From: an uncultured Christensenellaceae bacterium
GTDB taxonomy: Bacteria > Bacillota > Clostridia > Christensenellales > Pumilibacteraceae
Reading direction: 5' to 3'
DNA length: 61,831 nucleotides
NCBI GenBank assembly: GCA_910588155.1
Contig: CAJUPB010000013.1
Span: 1 to 61,831, forward strand
The stretch's first letter is position 1. Each line of letters opens with the position of its first letter. The translations under genes and the position numbers were made by a program. Under the pieces are notes generated by a model. It had not been told where the DNA came from. It did no database searches and saw nothing but the letters and a program-made list of their open reading frames with translations. Below are positions 25,601-33,600 of the stretch, piece by piece.

Positions 25601-27423
25601 ACGTTGACCGTCTTTTCCGTGCCCATAAGCGTGGACGTAGCTTTTTCCACGGCACGCACGCGCAGCGTCACTGTGTTTATATAGTTCGTGGAAGTGGCTG
25701 CGGCAACGTGTTCGATTTTAACGCGCATATATCCTTTGCCGTACGCATAATCCGCAGCGGGAGTCACAACTCTGTAAGAGCCCGAGGTCGGGTTCACGAC
25801 CGATGTGATAAGCACCTGGTCGTAAGTCGTGGCGTCGTCGTCGCTGAACAAATCGGCGGCATTTATATAGACATTGTTTGAATTGTAAGTTATGGGTTTG
25901 GGAATTATGACGGTATGCACCGCACCGCTCGGGTTATATATTCCCGTCTTGGGGTCTGCCGTCGCCGAACCCGTACCTACCCTATAACCGTAACCGTTCG
26001 TAACATCGCCGAACGTACCCGACTTGGGCTTTATGTCGCGGTCCGTGGAAGAGAACTTGAACGGAATAACGCTTTGCATTCCGCCGTTGTCTTTTATTCT
26101 CACATAGAATGTTTTGGTGGTGAAATAGCGCGTGGGAGTCAAAACCATTCCCCCTTTTGCGTTTGCCGTCATACCGGAAACGGAGAAATATTTGACGTTT
26201 GCCGCGCCCTGGTCGGCTCTCACCGTGCAAGCCGCGTCCGTGAATACCGCATTCGTATCCACCCAAAGAAGGTCTTTATAGAAGCTGTCCGTGTCTTTTG
26301 CAAGTACGGTCGGAACAGTCGCCGCGGAGTTTGCGCCGCGGTTCACGCCCGTTATCGTCGCGCCGCCGCTTACTATAACCTGCGGAGGAGTGTTCAAAGC
26401 CGTTATGCGGGCATAGCCGTTTGCACGGATATTGCTCGTCTTTTGGTTGTATGTGACATTGCCGTACGACGTAGGATGAGGCATATTCGCATTGCCGTTT
26501 ATATAACGGTATGCGTCGGTGCTTACGTTTACGCCGCCGTAAGAAGTTTCCACCTTGACATTGCTTGTGTTTACGTTGTTGACGTTGCTGTAACCGCCGC
26601 CGCCGTTGCCGTCGCAAGCCGCGCCTTTGCCTCCGAACCAACCGCCCGCGCCGCCGCCGCCGTCGCCGTTGCCGGCAGTGCCGCAGTCGGTACCTTTGCC
26701 GAATACCGTGCCGCCGCTGTTGTAAGCGATGCCCGTGCTTGCGTTGGTGTTACACGCGGGCTGGGGGCTTCTTCCGCCGTAGCCCGCTTTATGTCCGAAG
26801 TTGCCGTAAGTATAGGAGTTGCCCGCGCCGCCGCCGCCGCCTGCCGCCATTATGACTTCGCTCTGATAGCTCGCATATGACGTCAGCACGCCTCTGTTTG
26901 TGGAGTGCGCGATGTGCGTTGCGCCGCCGCCGCCGCCCGAGCTTCCGCTGGGTCCCGCCTTTCCGCCGCCGTTATAGCCGCCGCCGCTGTTTGTGCCCGT
27001 ACCGCCCGCGCCGCCGATACCGATATATATCGCCTTATCCGCGGTGAGCGTGACGATGGCTCTGGTATAGCCTGCCGCGCCGCCTTTATACTGACCGTCG
27101 TCGCCGCCGCTTGCTCCCCAGGTCTCGAAACAGTACGTACCCTTGGGAAGAGTGACGCCCTGTATTCCGCCGTTATAATTGTAGAGCTTATAGCGACCGC
27201 CGTTGACGTTCGTTATACCCGTAACGTTTTTGACGTTTGCCGAATTCGCCGCCGTCCACGCGGTTATATTTTCCGCCGTTTCCGACGTTTCCACGTTTTC
27301 GCCGTCGGTTACGACCGCGGACCTGTTCAACGCATTCGCCGTCGAAAGCACGGCGACGCTTCCGCTGCCGAGAGCGACAGCGAATACCAGCGTCAAAATT
27401 ACATATAGGAACTTCTTTTTCAT
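16642..27423 (-). CDS. Giant multi-domain surface protein A (3593 aa)
   Basis: A signal peptide (residues 1-31, cleavage after ANA) is followed by a glycine-rich domain (about 85-343) with the pattern GTYCFETWGASGG, GGAAGYTRA and YIGIGGAGG. This resembles the Pfam Gly_rich family, with cysteines at 98, 224, 247 and 270. Then come about 3100 residues of repeated beta-rich modules of very uneven length, whose borders are marked by NSAPxxV-like turns (for example NTPPQV, NNSQPTQ, NSKPSV, NKAPEL, NSAPTV, NSAPVAV), as in cadherin or Ig-like adhesins. Near the end is one transmembrane helix (about 3471-3496), KKKRK, and a 97-residue proline- and glycine-rich cytoplasmic tail ending GDGFGGF. There is no LPxTG motif. 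GGAGG precedes the ATG. It is paralogous to the upstream neighbour. Adhesion or envelope structure is inferred; the function is unknown. Confidence 0.9.
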   Translation of the reverse strand: MKKKFLYVILTLVFAVALGSGSVAVLSTANALNRSAVVTDGENVETSETAENITAWTAANSANVKNVTGITNVNGGRYKLYNYNGGIQGVTLPKGTYCFETWGASGGDDGQYKGGAAGYTRAIVTLTADKAIYIGIGGAGGTGTNSGGGYNGGGKAGPSGSSGGGGGATHIAHSTNRGVLTSYASYQSEVIMAAGGGGGAGNSYTYGNFGHKAGYGGRSPQPACNTNASTGIAYNSGGTVFGKGTDCGTAGNGDGGGGAGGWFGGKGAACDGNGGGGYSNVNNVNTSNVKVETSYGGVNVSTDAYRYINGNANMPHPTSYGNVTYNQKTSNIRANGYARITALNTPPQVIVSGGATITGVNRGANSAATVPTVLAKDTDSFYKDLLWVDTNAVFTDAACTVRADQGAANVKYFSVSGMTANAKGGMVLTPTRYFTTKTFYVRIKDNGGMQSVIPFKFSSTDRDIKPKSGTFGDVTNGYGYRVGTGSATADPKTGIYNPSGAVHTVIIPKPITYNSNNVYINAADLFSDDDATTYDQVLITSVVNPTSGSYRVVTPAADYAYGKGYMRVKIEHVAAATSTNYINTVTLRVRAVEKATSTLMGTEKTVNVVFKIDNTRPNYTADYHFVSSVGAGATAVNLSQFLTDPDGNRMEIKEVKVPTNEYISVDGYNAVRALRAGSVYANFNNANGNNIVNSGTLSKDSGMGSKRLYFEPNSIKEATTDTSEAYVSYTISADGQTINLTPLRATRSQFITNDNATTEANRTFCHFYFLVRVEDKGDPSDKGVWYPIGVTVNNSQPTQPTSVAVADSSAVTEMDADGNKVMYFSPMGIGALDSKDYKNDAGMVKGVAEDRDSYRVFLDNLSSESAQVSTSMYNEFLLFDKSQFGSENKIETEFYRIEPVNLYASAITAAKIGKNKHITGTTADLGWERYDEWGSDIVFAGSGTETIRFIGIKVTFLRSTRGNYIQQPIMVKDTRGEPNSVTGGENTGSLNGIINLLIKVENHSVTALKEADVKATDGKITGARNEPENYGGSNALEDGIVKVEYNGGIVSYSIPSGYDFDITPYDLANDVDMAAGWIAGTNTNPNKGRESLTSVVDKNDKYAVQLAEAGKDLMYHYTTDLLTLSTAKQAVKLNQLIFDGDPQVSNVSGGELQLSSDGNRLTVKTRSRTAQSNPMAFTVKISDGEGSSVNVQVRVHVTDNLPFLSEAATNVFYLSSNFNGLNATTTNSSDDYNGDVYDPTNSLPEGALFNTGYNVREFRATDLASDYEDANLYFANTDRKFFTKNEDGELVPINGDDYVDAIFTLASGGRNGQVLKVTAKSCTQQLEYGLFIQVYITDNYGFDATANFSAITFQIEVVNSLPQVNVDADTGFGVETAEDSSGNKTVSYEWKYSPDDSSDVTSTKYIVSDPGLYNHLTTNSKSPVNAKDIKIISSDNDTRDGLLLYAGKYATGEDKVPLYAVNTEGSTVGTDVNDVAVLFTAPRAYTDPIELVDIAFYDTSYELLAQKVYNHGTKDVFISSFDNDLNAADYVDNPRWAIKITARQSFTSAMNFTVRVRDTSDTQKSTETGYDGKRDGSTKDVIGSTDLKFSVNIGSTGMTITHSVFNSASKDPAMGGEWTDKYYVKNIDTTSKEVKYEYYDFRYRGINLTTATNIPLSYFAFTQSLPSDAGQAATYGSVVSFNDAFIKKYVGLTPTMPSKIAERISLTDGVTVWSGETLNDNPFVEILAGYSNNVSEIGLNSEYVNSFISSNAFTKDDGTVISPWPVGDNTLHENKQFIRFVKKGPRNGTSPLKLTLDLALYSDWNSTDPSIVPSGDSLITAKVTVDLTILNESLQIDGSDSDKVEFSTGNVIPQENISTYTFLLVDKNMQSSNTGSDVLRISYQDNNRLNESETDYGKTYRDSARFMFDSLGSVAGTPVLTQDRLHYMVNVENDALKNSGKGNSLYDLAAYLGIEQQDTGKTMSRTIYDKDDAYLANVEPNKGYDKYFSITGGFDSESFSITPKRKTTINIDGLTDAQIEAKAQSANLAFEKVGGKYSFYFPLKVIVYDTYGGTDFMSSTWQLLTIKVFINNSKPSVNPSLYGSDSSFNISVTLQDDYSMRIIDTIRDNDFVLPTGADKYMSEEDIKKQPDVDTLDWLVCGDNYVDVQNSGDGIKQGYGNYPANYIPNSNSYEIGNTMYAEADRLVDVTIDGTTIKFHANKKSPAYSYVLIRFSDNRGDYVDFRVLVHVSNKAPELLKQPGTSTLVYDSSKLEIKMKTGDSFDLIVTPYDFFYDDLTPEQQNNFANHIQNADTNAFGRNTTSYSNLVDENGNPRFINDSTTEQFSGKNTYLGAFAVAQDDTPSSLYFRDFDESSTNRRIEVVRKNEYNYGHNPTPLTYHIVAKGVCTRMPLRFTVTDGTLTLTITLLVTVESTPPQLLADGASLPEGVTGVSREEVPDGDYEAGANNAGVTESELREGRVFRVDMKLDSAPRTIDLRALCYDPDAGETANMYLYKAFAGSAFSIGGNETGITESAYVSLKENVNASDGKSRSFSITPLNFLSGENNTRKFEQIVFYVMDASGQSLADAQKIIINVYIAPSDVSNAAATGQNPTVVSYEVKSKDEFAADSLPSALELIAKSATANNARGKIIDADYGASRTAYAVTVYGMLNTTVGEDGTITASPIAPKDFPSHMDDKVDASALFTRYEIKRYVSTADGMLSESADGENTSLCEYIGRYFSFDFSADGSKLDFRPLDTTLNVRVPLCVEVTKLGVGRDVVSTAYAFFNITVKNSAPTAVQEDLSNDTYFSDGGTFLHFVGGIGAKRRYYLHDGKSVDIGGEMQEQAGLFADSDTNDTVVFATTAGDKRGWSVKPTYEEDGKIVNTSPWWDANAVKGIGPAFTIESALNGTAVDITINRKVDAGEINGVDGMKIPVEIFGTDSQGAVSSTVIMLDIQNSAPTVKEVTADEGKGFTIRYNAETERYIFEMSIEGGTSKTVLLSDIYDDPDISGATTDNCDVTEFFGDASNGYLSDISAKPYSVHDVYSQGSIAQRKLLFKVKSSMDMKNTSLSIECVSFARGESGVALLQIRDSAKKETKVIEMHFTVANSAPVAVDQAQRRIDIPGRGGSENAGASLDSVSFNILDYVTDANPGDYSEYVPGGENSGTYLRISSISLLPISSEDKENGEIWQGPDADSLGENLFMAGISDDNPQEFFVVPMSGYYGWQMLRVYVIDDGGNIYAPGVGAPVPVDLRVFIARDYEDQVGNTVSIVRGRDEPIDISDILDKRDENDIIVGNYSGGYTLNDIQLPESANNKLAKTVTTGNNNNTVFRIKATAKEAQTVEVNAICSIGALVSEISIPFRISIEENLKPVLLDEFKNVNNPFNFDENKEKDGFIRVSPEEIFSDPDQPIGKMVMKFRSVSSNMKSVCEATVDMNTNELLLQFKANRPVELTIVVWDETEEDTRATVTVQCITKPNLNFVSSAIIFISRNPLAFSVGFGLLILLIIILLIIIIVVKKKRKMRKEIEALLVSEMEMEEQMLKLSSGNSAGVNPYYQSFGYMPPTQQTPNAPMLGQGGPMPGANPAPPPSGAIGLNPGGDASKNDGNGDGFGGF

Positions 27424-27524
27424 TTGACTCCTCCGAAAGGCGTCCTTCGCCTTGAAGCAAGAGCGGCGAAGCGTTTTTTTGCCGACATTTGCCGCAACTT
27501 ACGCCGCTTATGGTTTACGATTAT

Positions 27525-27553
27525 ATTTTAATACGATATGCCCGAAATGTAAA
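27525..27553 (-). promoter_or_regulatory. Promoter of giant protein A
   Basis: TTTACA (27548-27553) and TAAAAT (27525-27530) with 17 bases between them on the minus strand, about 100 bases before the start codon. Confidence 0.6.
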
Positions 27554-27566
27554 GCAATTTAAGAGT

Positions 27567-27639
27567 TAATTATGAACAAAATATGAAGAAATTATATATT
27601 TTGTTACAATATCGGGCATTTATATGAACAAAATGTGAA
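27567..27639 (-). promoter_or_regulatory. Two pairs of direct-repeat boxes upstream of giant protein A
   Basis: Plus-strand half-sites TATGAA at 27571-27576 and 27582-27587, and TATGAA/TGTGAA at 27623-27628 and 27634-27639, are each spaced by five bases (11-base period). On the coding strand they read TTCATA-N5-TTCATA. Such 11-base direct repeats are typical of OmpR/PhoB-type response regulator sites, and TTCACA-N5-TTCATA is close to the Bacillus PhoP consensus. The two pairs are 52 bases apart, about five helical turns. The first pair lies 17 bases upstream of the -35 box. An almost identical box stands before giant protein B. Confidence 0.6.
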
Positions 27640-27651
27640 CAATACGTTATT

Positions 27652-30600
27652 TTAGAAGCCGTTGCCGTCATAGCCGCCGCCGTTGCCTCCGGGAGGCAAT
27701 TGGTTAATGCCGTTCTGTTCGGGCGGTGCGCCGAGCGCGGCGGGAGGCGTTCCCTGCACGGGAGGAGGCAAACCGATTCCGCCCTGCATATACCCCTGCG
27801 AATACGGCGGAAGCATATTATTGCAGTTCATTTCCGCCTGACGCTGCTGCGCCTGCGCGATGCGAAGCATTTGTTCTTCCAACTGCATTTCGGACACGAG
27901 CAGAGCTTCTACTTCGGCACGTTCGCGCTGTTTCTTTCTGCGCAATCCGACAAGGAATATTATCAGCAGCAGCAGCAATATCACGAGAGCCACGACTCCG
28001 ATATAGCTCCACGGGTGGAGAACCATACTCTGTATCACGCCGAGGAAGAAATTCAGTTCGGGCAACGTCGTGTTGGTGACGGTCACCGTATAGCCGTACT
28101 CCTGCCCCGTTGCGTCGGTCAGCGTTACGTCTACGGACGAGCTGCCGCGGGCTTTGAACTTCAAGACGATTTCATTCGACTCTTTATTCAATTCCGCAGT
28201 CACCACGAACGAATGCGAGGACTTCACGTCCAACAGAGTCATATTGTCCTCTTCGGGGTCTATGAACCAATCTTCCGCCTTTATCGATATGCTTCTCTCG
28301 TCGCTCAAAACGTCGGTTTCGTAACCGTACTCTTTGACTTCGGCGCCGTTTGCCGTTATATAGCGCGGCGCGTCGTTGGGAAGAATGGTCAAATCGAACA
28401 TCAGGTCTTTGGGTGCGGTATTGCCCGCCACGAGCGTGGCTATCATACCCACTCTGAATCCCGACGAACCCGGACGCTTCATAGCCTTGACCCAATACGT
28501 ACCGTTTTCCTCGTCATATCTTATGTTTACCGCGCCCCTCTCGTAATTTGCGACTTCGACGTCCTGACGGATATTCGTGATGTTATATCCGAGAGCGAAT
28601 GCCTTCGGGATTATCTTTTCCACGGTTATCTCGTCTTCTCTCATCCAAGGCACGGTTCTGTCTATGAGTTCCAAAGAGTTCAAATCGCGCGCTACGATGA
28701 CGGTAAGCTCCAATATGAGGCTGTACGCGTCAGCCGCGCCCGTCGCGCCGTCGTCGGTGACATAAATGACAAGCTGTTGCGAGCCGTATCTGTTGGCTCT
28801 CGGCATTATGCGAAGTTTCTGCAAATGCGCATTATTGTCCGTAGGGTAAGTCGCAACGAACAGATTCGGGTCGTTATCGGTGTTCGGGTCGTCGCCCTCG
28901 ACCGTATCGCCGTAGGAATATATGTCGCCGAGCTGATATGCATAGATACGCATATAGGTCTTGCTGTCGGGATATTGTTCGCCGCCGTTATCCGCGGGGT
29001 TGGGGTCTTCGAACCAATCCGCAATGGAAATTTCCACCTGCGACGAAGCCACCACGGACAAATCGTCCGAACCCATCAGCGTTATCGTGCTTTCCTCTTT
29101 TACTCTCACGGGCGCGCTGTTGCCCACCACGAGGCGTATTCTCAACAGTTTCTCGGTCTGCACGAGCGAGGAGTCCTGCAATATGACTATCACGTCCGCA
29201 GTCAAGCCGCGGTTTGACGACAGCCCTTCCACAGAGAACTTCAAGTTGTTTTCGCTTGCCAATCTGACGGCGAACATACGGGCTTCGGCAGACGTTCCGG
29301 CATAGTGAACGTTGCCCATTCCCGCATTGTTTGCGTAGTCCAAATCGTGAAGCGACAGTCTGCTGTCCTTTGTGTACTCCGCAAGCGCGAACTTTTCGCC
29401 GCCTGCCATATCGTCGTCGGAAAGGAACTCGGACAAATCGATTTGCTTGGTCTCACCGAAGCGCACCGCCATTTCCAGCAGGTATTCTTCGCCTGCGTCC
29501 GTGACCGAGTATTTATTGCGGTCGTAGCCTTCGCTGCCAGACAGGTTGAACTCCGTGAACGTCGGAGCGGAATTGTGAATTTCAAAGGTTATGACGGTGG
29601 AAGCCGTCGCGCCCGTCTTATCCTTGACGGTAACTTTTACGGGTATGACAAACGCCTTATCCGCACCGTCGGGATTGACCACCTTTCTGACTATAATCGC
29701 GCGGAGGCTGCCGTTGCTCACTATTATATTGAATGCCTGCGGCAATCCCGCCGTCTTGTCTTCCCGCCAACCGTCTGCCGGCATAACCACGTTGCCCGCG
29801 CCGTCGTCCGAGCCGACCACTTCGTAGTCCACGAACGACAATTCGTCTTCGTCGTCATAGTCCGCGAACAGACCGCGGTCGTTGTCGTCGCGGTTCCACA
29901 GGCGATATTCCTGCGCATAGCCCGCACAGCCGCGCACCGTCAGATAGTTTGCCGAAGGTTTTACGGCAAGGCTGTCGTTTGCGAACGAACCCGAGTTGGT
30001 CGCCGTTTCGCCTATCGAATACGGCGCGGAGTTCTTGACAGTCACGTTGACGGTGACGCCGCCGACGCGGTTGACAGATTCGTCGTAGTTGCCCGCTCCC
30101 ACCGTCTTGGTAACTTTGAAGTACAGAGGAAGCGCGCCGCTTATGCGCATACCCGTGGGCACGAACGACACCGACGCATCGTCGGAAGCGATGTCGAAGT
30201 CGAAATATTTACGGATGAACTCGAATTTTTTGAGAGCCGTTTCGTTGACGGTTTCCGTCGATTTGCCCGTATCGGTGCTGTAATTCAGAAGCTCGTAAGC
30301 CTCCGAATTTACGCCCGTCGCGTTTGCCGGAGTCACGGTTCTCAAAGCGCCGCTGCCGAGGATATCGAACAGAGCATAGACCTGCACGCCGTAACGGACG
30401 GGTGCGCCGAAGTCGCCGTCTTTGACCTTATCCGTCGCCGCGCTTCCGCCGACGAGATTCAGCACGCTCGGATTGTTGTCGAGTGCGTCGTAGTATTCTT
30501 CCACGGACTTCACTTCGAAATTGTTTGTATTTGCCGCATCAGTCAGCGGACTGTATTTCGTCGATATGCGAATGGTTATCTGCAACGGTTTCGTCGCCAG

Positions 30601-33600
30601 AGGGTCGACCACGCGGAAGCGCACCACCGTGTCGGTTTTATCGCCCAAAAGCACGCCGGTACAGCGCAAAGTTATGCGTGACAACCCGTCTTCCGCGGAA
30701 ATATAATCGTTGGAAGAGATACCGCCGAAGCCGTCTATCTCGAACGCCGAGCCGTTGTATGCGCGCTGCGTTCTCAAATTGTATCTGTCGTTGAGGTCGT
30801 TATCGAAAGCCAATGCGGACACGGGGATTTCCAGAACCTGACCGTAAGTCATCGTCAAGCGGTACTCGCCCGTCTCGAATCTGATTCCGCCGTATTTTTC
30901 CGACTCCACGTTCTCGCCCACGAGTTCGGGGTCGGAGTTTTCCACGGTTATGCGGAACGTGAACTGTATGCTCTTGCCCTCCGCGTCGTATGCGCGCAGA
31001 GTTATGGGCACGTTGTTACAGCCGCTGTTTGCCTTGAACTGATATGCCACCGCATAGCTGTCGCCCAACGTGTTGAGCGGCATTGCGCTTATCGCGTCGG
31101 TCGCCACGCCTATGACGCTGTCGGTTATTCTGAACTTCAAGCCCCAAGGCAGGTCGTCGTCGGCAAGCGCGAGATAGCCGAGGTTGCCCGATGCGTAATG
31201 ATTGCCGCGTCCGTCCTCGTATGCGTAAGTTCCCGAAACCTTCGTGGAGTCGAAGATAAACTCCGTGCGTCTGTCTTTCAATTTGGATTCGAGACCGACG
31301 TCGGAGAAATCGAACCTCGCATACGATTCCGTATAGGAATTGCTCTTTTTGTTTCTGTTCGAGAACTGCTCGTAGTCGCTGAATCTGCCGATTGCGTATT
31401 TATTCGTTATTTCCGTCTTCTGTGCCTGATTGAGTTCCACGGTTCTGCCGTTGTCGACGTAACCTTTCGTGTAGAAGTCGTCGCCGAACTCCGCGTTCGG
31501 GGATACGCCCGTTATCGCATACATACCGCCGATGAACTTATCCCAGCTTGTGGCGAGCATTGTGAACACCTCGCCCGTGCGCATTTTTATATCCGAAGTC
31601 TTGACGTAGGTCTGACCGCCGTCGGCAATCAAAGCCACGGGCGCTTGGTTGCTTATCGTTATTCTGAACTCGATGCTGACGCTGACGCGGGCATTGTCGG
31701 AGAACGTAAGCGTGAACTTGCTGACGTTCTTCGCGCGGTTGACCGCCGTGAAGCGTATGCTTCCTATCATCGCGTTATCGTAATAATAACCCGTTTTCGC
31801 GGCGTCTTCCACGTTCTGTTTCGCCGGTACGTCATATTTGCCGTTGAACTCTATCGCTACGTTTTCGACATCAGTAGCCGCGGTCAGGCGCAAAGTGCTG
31901 AACACGTTGCCCGTCGTGCCTGCGGGCGGTGCGACGTAGTAATCGGACGTATTTATGTCTATGACACTGTTGCCCGACTTTTCCAATTCCTCGCGGGTCT
32001 TATATGCGTACACGTTGTTCAGGCGCATATCGTTGTCGCCGAAGAAATCGCTTATACGCATCATATACGAATCGCCCTTTGCGATGTCGAGGTTGTAATA
32101 ATATCTGCCGTCCGCGCTGTCCGTGGAAATCATAGCCTTATTGGCGTACGGGTTGGAGTTGCCGATGTACACATCTATCTCCAACATCTGGTAGGAACCT
32201 TCGAAGAAGCCGCTTCCCTCGTAATCGTCGTATACGACCACTCGGAACGGATAGTACACCACAACGGAATTATTCACCATTTTGACGGCAAGGCCTTTAA
32301 GCTGTTCTTCCGAAGCGATATACCGCTCGTAGACAGAAAGCATATCGTCCGCGCTCGGCTCTACGCCTCCGTTCATCTTATCGAACACGGTTTCGGCGTC
32401 CAAAGATATGCGGCGAACCGCGCGGAAAGACAGGTTTGCGTCGTCTCTGCCCATAGGCGAAACAGTGAAGAAATTCGTGTAACCGGGGTTGATTACCGCC
32501 TGCCTCGAACCGTCTCTTATCTTATTCAGCTCGTCGGCAAGATTGACGGCATTGCCGCTTGCGTCCTTTTCCTTTATGCCGAAATAAGCCGCAAGCTGTG
32601 CGTCCGTGACGTTTTTGCCGTAAGTGCGGTTGCCGCTCGTGCCGTCGAGCAGACGGTCGATATAGTCCTGCGACAAGCCCGTTACGGATTGATTCAAGAA
32701 GTATGCGCGTTCCTTATACGTGCGAGTCGTAACGCTGCCCGTTATCGGAGATTTATAAGGCGCGGTCAAATAGTCTCTCGGCAAGCTCGAATCATAGTCG
32801 TACTCCGCGAACAAGCGGTAGTTCGTGCGGCTCAACGCATTTTTAGCCGCGTCGTCGCCCACCAGCGAGATTATGGCGTTTTGCGAACCGATGGTGAATT
32901 CCGCCGCATTCGAACCCGACGACGGGTTTGCCTTGTTGAGCGCCGCAGTGGAAAGCTCCATAACGCTGTTGCTCAACTGCATATTGTCGTTGGGAACTTC
33001 TATATACAGCGTGACGGTTTCTATCGGGTCTACCTTACTCGTATCGGCGTTTACGGAACGCTGTCCCTTTGCGCCGCTTACCGTCGTATTGTTGCTGCCA
33101 GAATCGTATTGATATTTAGCCAACGAAACGTTGAGTTCCAGACGGCCCTTGCTTCTGACGGACTTTTTGGTGAGTTTGAAGCCGAACAAATCTTCGCGCA
33201 ATGCCGCGTCCGACGACCTGTTTTCCTCTCCGTCGTTCCAGAAATACAGCGGCGTGTTAAGATATTTGTCCGCAGATATAGCCGAGTAATCTTCGGTATA
33301 TTCTATATTGACATACGGGTTGTTGGCTATTTCGTCACCCGTCCAGGACAAGCCCGTCACGGGGTCGAGAAGCGTCATACTCGCCCACATATTTTTTGTC
33401 AAGTCTGTCGGATTCGCGGGATTGACAATGCCGTGTTCGTCCCTCAAATAGCGGCTGAACGCAAAGTCGACCGTATATGTCATAGAGTGCGCGATTTCCT
33501 GCGGCACAGCCAAATAGCTGACGGGTATATACGCCGGCGTATCCGCACCCGTATTCGCGTTGTTTTCGAGCTCCACGGAGTCGTAATAGAACGGGTCGCC

